In this document: positions 1 to 7,521 of the stretch, one piece after another | Position numbering within the stretch: the first letter of the stretch is position 1 | How the letters are laid out: every line of letters starts with the position of its first letter | Assembly: GCA_025449775.1 (NCBI GenBank) | Contig: JANWIS010000040.1 | Location: 1 to 41,159, forward strand | Reading direction: 5' to 3' | DNA length: 41,159 bases | Source: Ignavibacteriaceae bacterium | GTDB lineage: Bacteria > Bacteroidota > Ignavibacteria > Ignavibacteriales > Ignavibacteriaceae | The notes under the pieces: generated by a model | What the model was told of the DNA's origin: nothing | What the model saw: the letters and a program-made list of their open reading frames with translations, nothing else | Databases searched by the model: none | Translations under genes and position numbers: made by a program

Positions 1-713
1 GCTTCTCTCTGTGCAACAACCTGAAATGTAAAAGCAATCCCAACTGAAAATATTCCTGCATAAAGTACAGGCAAAGCAGTTGCGATAATGTTTTGGAAAA
101 TAATTGTTTCTGTAATCAATGCAGCCACTAAACTTAAACCAGCACTTACCACAAATTGTGAAAATGCAAGTTGAAGAGGATCAACCCTTGTTGAATAAAA
201 GCCGATAACAAGAATTTGTATTGCCCAGAAAAATGCACCTATCAAAACCAGAATATCACCGATATTTATTTCAAATTTTTCATTCACACTTAGAAAATAC
301 AAACCTATGATTGCAACAACTGCTCCGAGCCAGGTATAAAAATAAGTTTTCTGATTAATGAACAGACCAAGTATTGGAACAAGAATTATATAAAATCCTG
401 TTATGAAACCTGCTTTGCCTGCATCGGTGTAAACCAATCCGGTTTGCTGGAATGTAGATCCTAAAAAGAGTACTATACCCGAAGCTAATCCACCATATAA
501 AAGCTTTTTATCTTTTAATGAAACAAGAAGGATTTCTTTCCCTGATTTTTTTTTTTGGTTGATGAATAAAATAGGAAGTAGAGACAAACTGCCAAGTACG
601 AATCTTGCAGTATTAAAAGTGAATGGTCCGATGTATTCCATGCCAGCACGTTGAGCTACGAATGCGAAACCCCAAATAACAGCGGTAATCAGTAAAAGTA
701 TATTAGATTTCAT
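1..713 (-). CDS. DMT/EamA-family permease, partial (C-terminus beyond window start)
   Basis: Own reading of minus strand from ATG at 713: MKSNILLLITAVIWGFAFVAQRAGMEYIGPFTFNTARFVLGSLSLLPILF..., typical EamA N-terminus (AVIWGFAFVAQR). Open to the window edge, so absent from the ORF track. Confidence 0.85.
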   Translation of the reverse strand, partial: MKSNILLLITAVIWGFAFVAQRAGMEYIGPFTFNTARFVLGSLSLLPILFINQKKKSGKEILLVSLKDKKLLYGGLASGIVLFLGSTFQQTGLVYTDAGKAGFITGFYIILVPILGLFINQKTYFYTWLGAVVAIIGLYFLSVNEKFEINIGDILVLIGAFFWAIQILVIGFYSTRVDPLQLAFSQFVVSAGLSLVAALITETIIFQNIIATALPVLYAGIFSVGIAFTFQVVAQRE

Positions 714-721
714 TAAAAATT

Positions 722-1606
722 TTATTCAATCAGTTGAGCTTTTTTCAAAATCATTTTTAGCTCTATCAATTGCGATTCGTTTAGTGGCTCGAGTGGTAAT
801 CTAGGCGGACCACCAAAATATCCCAGCATATCCATTGCTGCTTTTAAGCCAGCAACACCAAATTTTGATGTTACAGCTTTGTTAACGGGAATCATCCTGT
901 TTTGAAGCTCCAATGCTTTTCCAAAATTCTGTTCTCTGAAAAAATTATAAATTTGAACACATTGATCTGGTGCAATATTAGCCAGAGCCAGAATTCCTGC
1001 AACTGCACCACCGGAGAGGGCAGAATACAGAACAGATGCAGTTCCAATAATTAGTTTAAATCCAGTATGAACATTTGCAGCAATCTCGGAAATCCTTGAT
1101 GGATTTTCTGTACTGTCTTTCAATGCAACAATGTTTGGGTGAGAGGCTAGTTCAATAATAGTTTCAGTTTCAATATTGACATTAGTAAATTTTGGAACAT
1201 TGTAGATGATTACCGGAATCATCACACTTTCTGCTACCTTGAGATAGTAATTCAAAAATGTACGATGTTTCATTTCAGATTTAAAAAATGAAGGTGAAAT
1301 TATTAAGGCATAGTTAGCTCCAAATTCAGCCGCTTCATTCGTAAGTGAAATGGTTTCTTTTATTGAATCCAGACCCGTACCGGCTATGATCGTTCGATTA
1401 GTTTGCTCCCTGGTCGTACGTATAATTTTTAATTTTTCTTCCTTTGTAAGAAATGCACTTTCCCCATTCGAACCAAAAAGTACATAACCACTTAGAATTT
1501 TTGTTTCGTACCTCAGAACGTTTTTAATCAATTGGTCGGTTGCAACTTCATCATCAACAAATGGAGTTGTTAAAGGCGGATAAATTCCTTTTAGTATGTC
1601 TGTCAT
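722..1606 (-). CDS. DapA/NAL-superfamily class I aldolase, 4-hydroxy-2-oxoglutarate aldolase (HOGA1)-like
   Basis: TIM-barrel motifs GIYPPLTTPF, GSNGE, YNVP, ALKDS (Schiff-base Lys). Lacks the DapA TTGE and NVPxRT motifs (has SNGE and NVPKFT). C-terminus NKAVTSKFGVAGLKAAMDMLGYFGGPPRLPLEPL resembles HOGA1 from memory. Confidence 0.75.
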   Translation of the reverse strand: MTDILKGIYPPLTTPFVDDEVATDQLIKNVLRYETKILSGYVLFGSNGESAFLTKEEKLKIIRTTREQTNRTIIAGTGLDSIKETISLTNEAAEFGANYALIISPSFFKSEMKHRTFLNYYLKVAESVMIPVIIYNVPKFTNVNIETETIIELASHPNIVALKDSTENPSRISEIAANVHTGFKLIIGTASVLYSALSGGAVAGILALANIAPDQCVQIYNFFREQNFGKALELQNRMIPVNKAVTSKFGVAGLKAAMDMLGYFGGPPRLPLEPLNESQLIELKMILKKAQLIE

Positions 1607-1632
1607 AATATATTATATTTTAGTAGTTAGCT

Positions 1633-2562
1633 TTATTTACTAAATAGATTTTTTAATACAAATCCGATATTTGCAGGTCGTTCAGCGAGACGCCGTACGT
1701 ACCACGGATACCATTGCTTACCATAACTTATTAGTGTTCTGATTTTAAAACCATTATCCGTAAGCTGCTTTTGTTCTGCAGATTTAATTCCATACAGCAT
1801 CTGGAACTCAAGTTGTTTCTTATCAAGTCCGGTTCTTTCAGCCTCTATTTTAATTTGCTCCTGTATGTTAAGATCGTGCGTTGCAAAAGCCACACGAATG
1901 TTTTTATCCTTAATTAGTTGAAGAAGGTATTGGGAAATTTTCATGTAATTTGAATTGACATCTGACAACCTTTTAAACGCTATTGATGGTAGTTCTTTAT
2001 AAGCACCTTTAACTAAACGGATTGATGGATTTATTCTCTCCATGCTTTTTATATCTTCCATAGTCCTGTAAAGATAAGCTTGCAAACACAACCCAATGTT
2101 ATCAAAATTTTCTTTTATCCTTTTATAAAGTGAGATTGTTCTGTTTACATATGAGCTGTCTTCAATATCAATAAACACGTAGTTGTGCAGAAGTTTTGCT
2201 TTTTCTGCAATAGTTGAAAGGTTTTCCAATGTCTTTTCGAATGAGAGGTCAAAACCGACTTGAGTTAATTTCAGAGATATTTCAATATCCAGATTTTCAG
2301 CTTTTATTTTATCAAGCAGAACAAGATAGTGATGTGTGTTATCTTCAGCTTCACCAATCGTGGTAATGTTTTCACCCAGGTGAGTGAGTGTTGTTGGTAT
2401 GTTACGTGATAAAAGTTGTTTTGATGCAAGAAGCACATCTTCTACTTTTTCACCGGGCATAAATCTCTTAACTGCCCGTTGAACAAACTTCATTTTCGGA
2501 ACATGATTTTTCAGCCATTCATTTCTGGATGCCCATAACAAAGTATTTCTGCCTAAACTCAT
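1633..2562 (-). CDS. Proline dehydrogenase (PRODH)-family flavoprotein
   Basis: RLVKGAYKE, ATHD, EFQMLYGI and WYVRRLAERPAN motifs of monofunctional PRODH. Confidence 0.85.
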   Translation of the reverse strand: MSLGRNTLLWASRNEWLKNHVPKMKFVQRAVKRFMPGEKVEDVLLASKQLLSRNIPTTLTHLGENITTIGEAEDNTHHYLVLLDKIKAENLDIEISLKLTQVGFDLSFEKTLENLSTIAEKAKLLHNYVFIDIEDSSYVNRTISLYKRIKENFDNIGLCLQAYLYRTMEDIKSMERINPSIRLVKGAYKELPSIAFKRLSDVNSNYMKISQYLLQLIKDKNIRVAFATHDLNIQEQIKIEAERTGLDKKQLEFQMLYGIKSAEQKQLTDNGFKIRTLISYGKQWYPWYVRRLAERPANIGFVLKNLFSK

Positions 2563-2643
2563 AACTATATTAAAAAGGGATTTTCAATTCTTGAATTAAA
2601 AATATTCAATTTTAAACAAAGCTCATCAATCAACTTTGTAAAA

Positions 2644-2676
2644 AAAAAGCTAAGAAAAATTAATCCTTAGCTTTTT
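2644..2676 (-). terminator. Intrinsic terminator for the 2750-3313 gene
   Basis: Perfect 11-bp stem aaaaagctaag/cttagcttttt with an 11-nt loop, followed on the minus strand by a U-rich tract. Confidence 0.8.
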
Positions 2677-2749
2677 CTTTACTGCTTCATATGAATGTAC
2701 TTTTATACAAATGATCTCACAACTGTATATGAATTAATAAACGAGTCAA

Positions 2750-3313
2750 TTACATAACCGGCCACAGCCAGCCGAAAATTCCTCCGGTTAATAATCCGTA
2801 AATTAATCCATCAAACATTGATTTGGAAGTTGCAGCCCAGCTTCGTTTATACCAGATACTATTTTGCATCAATGCAAGACTGTATCCAACGAATGCAGTT
2901 GTACCCGCAAATCTGAAAACGGAAAGATATTCAGCACCAGCCGGAAGTGCTTCACTTGCGATATAAGCAGCGAAAATACCAACGATAATTGAATTGATAA
3001 ACCATAATGTGAGTTCCTTACCCATACCTGGTGTTTTGTTTTCCATTAGAGTTATAAATCCTACTGGACCTTGTTTATATTTTTCTAAAAATTCCGGTGA
3101 CTTCATGTCTTTCATATCTTTTGGACGAGGAAAGTGATAATTGCCGGGTGGAATATTATGTTTTCGTAAATCATCCATCACCTGTTTTTCTGATGAAAGT
3201 CCGGAAAAATCATTTTTATGGTAACCAAGTACCATATGAATAATTGCACTCACAATAAACGTAGCACTGGCTGAAAGCAAAATTGGTAGCCAGAGTGAAG
3301 CTAATGTAACCAT
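2750..3313 (-). CDS. Conserved-looking membrane protein of unknown function
   Basis: 187-aa ORF with about four hydrophobic helices and a soluble loop containing PPGNYHFPRP and GPVGFITL; clean intergenic boundaries and downstream terminator. Confidence 0.75.
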   Translation of the reverse strand: MVTLASLWLPILLSASATFIVSAIIHMVLGYHKNDFSGLSSEKQVMDDLRKHNIPPGNYHFPRPKDMKDMKSPEFLEKYKQGPVGFITLMENKTPGMGKELTLWFINSIIVGIFAAYIASEALPAGAEYLSVFRFAGTTAFVGYSLALMQNSIWYKRSWAATSKSMFDGLIYGLLTGGIFGWLWPVM

Positions 3314-3371
3314 TGATCGACTCCGATTAAATTAAAAAATATTATTTAACCCTCTTTAATAAATATCATTG

Positions 3372-3445
3372 TGCACCCGTAGGGATTCGAACCCCAAACC
3401 TTCTGATCCGTAGTCAGATGCTCTATCCAGTTGAGCTACGGGTGC
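3372..3445 (-). tRNA. tRNA-Arg(ACG)
   Basis: Minus strand GCACCCG...CGGGTGC acceptor stem, anticodon arm TCTGA-CTACGGA-TCAGA, T-arm GGTTCGAATCC. CCA not encoded. Confidence 0.95.
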
Positions 3446-3684
3446 ATAGTTTACAACACAAATATAAATCAAAATTAATTAATTATTTGAATGCTGATAT
3501 TTATCCAACCAGATTCTAATTTTTGCTTACTTAAATAAATAATGGACTATCATCAGGCTGCATCATTATAATAATTTGCAATTTTAAATTCTCAATTCAG
3601 TATTGTTAATAAAGGATGAGCAATCATTTTACTAAAAAAATATCTCCGTTCTGCTGGCATATAAATTGGCAATCATTGTTTTTC

Positions 3685-3784
3685 GGCAAGAGTATAAGTG
3701 CTCATCGATCATTTTAATTTGTTGAAGTTCAAAGATGCAATGGAATCTTTGAAACTTATCAGTCCGGGGTGAGCCACTCTTGCC
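3685..3784. repeat. Nested inverted repeat / candidate structured element
   Basis: Outer arms ggcaagagt (3685-3693) and actcttgcc (3776-3784); inner arms tcaaagat (3729-3736) and atctttga (3745-3752), extended by agt/act with one bulge. Confidence 0.55.
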
Positions 3785-3949
3785 ACCGATAATCATTTCA
3801 TAATTTCTGCAGAAACTCCTTTTTGGTTTTACCAATCAATCCTGAAATGCCATCTTAAAATTCTTCCGATTTTTTTTCATATTTTTGAATCAGTGGCTTA
3901 TCAGGTTTTATAATAATTAAAAGCCAAATCATTAAGTAGAGGATTTAGC

Positions 3950-4819
3950 ATGTTCAAAGGCGTTGGTACAGCTTTAATAACACCATTCAAACAGGATCAA
4001 TCGATTGACCTCGACTCACTCAAAAAAATTGTTCAGAAACAGATTGAAAGTGGTATTGATGCATTAATAGTTATGGGTACAACAGGTGAATCCCCCGTAA
4101 TTGAATATGATGAAAGAAGAAAAATAATTTCGCTCGTAGTAGAAGAGGCAACGGGTAAAATTCCTGTTATAGTGGGAACGGGAACAAATAATACAAAGAA
4201 GGTAATCGAGAACAACCACCAGGCAGAAGATCTTAAAGCAGATGCGTTGTTGATTGTAAATCCTTACTATAATAAGGGCACACAGGAAAGTTTGGTTGAA
4301 CATTATAAAGCAATTTCAGAAAAAACACATCTACCGATTATTTTGTACAATGTTCCTTCAAGAACAAGTATGAACATACTTCCGGAGACAGCTGTAAGAA
4401 TTCACAAAGAGTGCAAAAATGTTGTAGCAATAAAAGAAGCCTGTAATAACATATCACAAATTGCAAAACTTTTTTCTATTAAGCCTTCAACGTTTACGGT
4501 GTTTTCTGGAAATGATGATGAAACAATTCCTACAATGGCTTTGGGCGGTGATGGAGTGATATCTGTTTTCTCAAATCCATATCCTATCGAAATGAAAAAA
4601 ATTACTGACTCTGTTTTTAGCGGTAAGTTGAATATAGCACAGGAATTTAACAACAAATATTTATCAATGATGAATTCATTATTTATAGAAACAAGTCCAG
4701 CACCGGTAAAGTATGTTATGTCAAAACTTGGACTTTGCGAAAATGTTCTTCGTCTCCCTTTGTTAAAAGCATCCGGAAAAACGGAAGAGCTTCTAGAAAA
4801 AGAAATGAAAAAAATTTAA
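3950..4819 (+). CDS. dapA: 4-hydroxy-tetrahydrodipicolinate synthase
   Basis: TTGESP, YNVPSRTSMNI and VAIKEA motifs, including the DapA Arg; followed by dapB. Confidence 0.95.
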   Translation: MFKGVGTALITPFKQDQSIDLDSLKKIVQKQIESGIDALIVMGTTGESPVIEYDERRKIISLVVEEATGKIPVIVGTGTNNTKKVIENNHQAEDLKADALLIVNPYYNKGTQESLVEHYKAISEKTHLPIILYNVPSRTSMNILPETAVRIHKECKNVVAIKEACNNISQIAKLFSIKPSTFTVFSGNDDETIPTMALGGDGVISVFSNPYPIEMKKITDSVFSGKLNIAQEFNNKYLSMMNSLFIETSPAPVKYVMSKLGLCENVLRLPLLKASGKTEELLEKEMKKI

Positions 4820-4830
4820 GATCGGTTAAA

Positions 4831-5481
4831 ATGAAATATGGCTTAATTGGTTCAGCCGGAAAACTTGGCAAAGAAGTTATAAATGTCTTTAATGAAAATA
4901 AAAATGAGCTTGTTTTTTCATTCGATGTTGACGGGGAACAATTTAAATCCAAACCTGATATCCTGATTGATTGTTCTCTCCCGGAAGCTTTCGAAGAATT
5001 GATAAACTATGCTGTGAAGTTCAATGTTCCTTTGGTTGTTGCACCAACAGGATTGACTGAAAAAAATCTTCATCAATTAAAAGAATATTCGAAAAATAAA
5101 CCTGTGGTTCAGAGCTTTAACTATTCCATCGGAATCCAAATCCTTCTGGAACTTACAAAGATCGCAAATGATAAATTACCTGGCTGGGATGTTGAAATCT
5201 CCGAAGCACATCATCGTTTTAAAAAAGATAAACCGTCAGGTACTGCAAAAATGATCCAGAATATTTTTAAAGGAAAGGATATTAATACCACATCACTCAG
5301 GTTAGGCAATATTCCCGGTGATCACACTGTCAGCTTTGCTTCACTTGGCGAAGTTTTATCCATTCAACACCGTGCACTTTCAAGGAGAACATTTGCGGAA
5401 GGAATACTTCTAGCTACCGGGTTTGCTGTTAAGAAAGAAAACGGTTTCTTCTCATTTACTGATGTTGTTTTCGGAAAATAA
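4831..5481 (+). CDS. dapB: 4-hydroxy-tetrahydrodipicolinate reductase
   Basis: GLIGSAGKLGKEV nucleotide-binding motif, EAHHRFKKDKPSGTAKMI active site, GDHTV. Likely start is ATG 4831; the track start at 4735 lies inside dapA. Confidence 0.93.
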   Translation: MKYGLIGSAGKLGKEVINVFNENKNELVFSFDVDGEQFKSKPDILIDCSLPEAFEELINYAVKFNVPLVVAPTGLTEKNLHQLKEYSKNKPVVQSFNYSIGIQILLELTKIANDKLPGWDVEISEAHHRFKKDKPSGTAKMIQNIFKGKDINTTSLRLGNIPGDHTVSFASLGEVLSIQHRALSRRTFAEGILLATGFAVKKENGFFSFTDVVFGK

Positions 5482-5505
5482 TTATTAAAAATCAGATTAA
5501 CCAAA

Positions 5506-6204
5506 ATGGATTCCTATAAAATCATACAAACAATTTCTGAAGCAAAGAAAAAAACTCCGGCAAAGATTTATCTTCAAGGTGAATTGGATAAAATTGATTT
5601 TAGCAAATTAGATTTTTATGGTTCATCTGTTTCAGGAATTCTTTTCTGTGAGCATTCTGATTTTGAAAACTTCTATGCAAGCAATAAGCAATACATAAAA
5701 AAGTTTAAAGTTGAAGTTGACAGAAGAAATTCTGCAATTCCAATGGCTGATCTTACAAAATACAATTGCAGAATAGAACCTGGTGCTGTAATCAGGGAAA
5801 TGGTTGAGATCGGGGATCAATGTGTGATAATGATGGGAGCTGTTTTGAACATCGGTGCAGTGATCGGTGAAAAGACTATGATCGATATGAATGTTGTTGT
5901 TGGCGGAAGAGCAATTGTTGGAAAAAATTGTCACATTGGTGCTGGAACTGTATTAGCCGGCGTTATTGAACCGCCAAGTGCCGATCCTGTTATTATCGAA
6001 GATGATGTTTTGATTGGTGCTAACGCTGTTATTCTTGAAGGAATAAAAGTTGGAAGAGGAGCCGTTGTGGCAGCAGGTTCTATTGTTGTAAAAAATGTTG
6101 AGTCAAATACTGTTGTCGCTGGTGTCCCGGCAAAATTTCTTAAAAAAGTTGATGACAAAACAAAAGCTAAAACACAATTGATGGAAGAGTTGAGGAAATT
6201 ATAA
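5506..6204 (+). CDS. dapH: 2,3,4,5-tetrahydropyridine-2,6-dicarboxylate N-acetyltransferase
   Basis: Left-handed beta-helix hexapeptide repeats (GAVLNIGAVIGEKTMIDMNVVVGGRAIVGKNCHIGAGTVLAGVIEPPSADPVIIEDDVLIGANAVILEGI); sits in a lysine biosynthesis cluster. Confidence 0.9.
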   Translation: MDSYKIIQTISEAKKKTPAKIYLQGELDKIDFSKLDFYGSSVSGILFCEHSDFENFYASNKQYIKKFKVEVDRRNSAIPMADLTKYNCRIEPGAVIREMVEIGDQCVIMMGAVLNIGAVIGEKTMIDMNVVVGGRAIVGKNCHIGAGTVLAGVIEPPSADPVIIEDDVLIGANAVILEGIKVGRGAVVAAGSIVVKNVESNTVVAGVPAKFLKKVDDKTKAKTQLMEELRKL

Positions 6205-7413
6205 TTGCCTCTTATAGTTCAAAAATATGGAGGAAGCAGTGTTGCCGATGTTGATAAGCTAAAAAAAATTGCTGCAATAGTATCGTCTGTTAAAAGACAG
6301 GGGATTGATGTTGTTGTTGTTGTTTCAGCAATGGGAAAAACTACTAATCAGCTTATTGAAATGGCTAAAGCTATTTCTCCAAATCCGCAGAGAAGAGAAA
6401 TGGACATGCTTCTCAGTACCGGTGAAAGAACAACTATGGCACTTCTTTGTATTGCACTTCAGGAAGAGGGAATTGAGTCCATCTCATTAACAGGTTCACA
6501 AGCTGGGATTATTACTGATGATCGTCATAACGATGCTCGAGTAATAGAAGTCAAACCTATTCGAGTATTTGATGAAATTGATAAAGGTAAAGTAGTTGTA
6601 ATTGGAGGATTTCAAGGTGTTAGTTACAAGAAAGATATAACAACATTAGGGCGTGGCGGATCTGATACTTCTGCAGTTGCACTAGCTGCCGCACTTAACG
6701 CAGAAAGATGTGAAATATATTCTGATGTAGATGGAGTTTATACTGCCGATCCGGGAATTATTAAAGATGCAAAACATCTTCCAGAAATTTCTTACCAGCA
6801 AATACAGGAAATGGCAGAAGCAGGAGCGAAAGTTTTAAATGCACAAGCAGTTCAGTTTGCTAAAGAAGCAAAGATAGTGCTTTTTGCAAGAAGTACATTT
6901 AATCCTGGCAAAGAAACTGTGATAAAGGATGTTTTAAAGAAAGAACTCACTGGTGTACTTGCCGTGGTTTATGAAAAAGAAATTAGCCGGATATTTGTGC
7001 ACGATGAGGAAAAATTAGATCTGGTTCTTAAATATCTTGAAGAAAATCAAATTCCGATAAAAGAATTCCAACTGTCGGGAATGGCTGGAGATAAAGGTTA
7101 CAGATGTTCTTTCCTGGTTTCAACAAACAGTATTTATGACTGGGAAAAAATAAAAGAGATTCTTCAGGATAAGATGAGAGATGGAATATATATTAATGAA
7201 AACCTCGGAACACTCTCAATTATCGGAGAAGGATTCAGTAGAAATAATACTGCACTATTAAGCACCTTAAAATTGCTGAACGATAATAAGATAAATTATT
7301 ATGGAGTCAATACAACATCATTCCGGATTTCCATTCTTGTTGAAAAAGATCTACTGGAAGAAGCCGTAAAAATCTGCCACAATTTCTGGCTTGAACCAAT
7401 CCCTTCCATTTAA
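6205..7413 (+). CDS. lysC: Aspartate kinase, monofunctional
   Basis: [41 protein letters not shown]-terminal ACT region; TTG start abutting the dapH stop. Confidence 0.93.
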   Translation: MPLIVQKYGGSSVADVDKLKKIAAIVSSVKRQGIDVVVVVSAMGKTTNQLIEMAKAISPNPQRREMDMLLSTGERTTMALLCIALQEEGIESISLTGSQAGIITDDRHNDARVIEVKPIRVFDEIDKGKVVVIGGFQGVSYKKDITTLGRGGSDTSAVALAAALNAERCEIYSDVDGVYTADPGIIKDAKHLPEISYQQIQEMAEAGAKVLNAQAVQFAKEAKIVLFARSTFNPGKETVIKDVLKKELTGVLAVVYEKEISRIFVHDEEKLDLVLKYLEENQIPIKEFQLSGMAGDKGYRCSFLVSTNSIYDWEKIKEILQDKMRDGIYINENLGTLSIIGEGFSRNNTALLSTLKLLNDNKINYYGVNTTSFRISILVEKDLLEEAVKICHNFWLEPIPSI

Positions 7414-7521
7414 ATTTAACTTTCAAATTTGTCTGAAGCTGGATTCTTTTTTATACTGTTTCATAAACTATTTTTTCTATAAAATTGACTAATAATAATC
7501 AGTGAAATAATTTTATTTGTA

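Noticed and set aside
722-1606. Second copy of dapA for lysine biosynthesis
   Set aside because: Lacks the DapA TT pair and NVPxRT Arg; resembles HOGA1 instead.
4033-4952. Several minus-strand ORFs over dapA/dapB (4033-4215, 4064-4303, 4402-4656, 4716-4952)
   Set aside because: Antisense shadows of conserved coding sequence; Ser/Phe/Ile-rich with no motifs.
5632-6158. Minus-strand ORFs over dapH
   Set aside because: Shadow ORFs opposite hexapeptide repeats.
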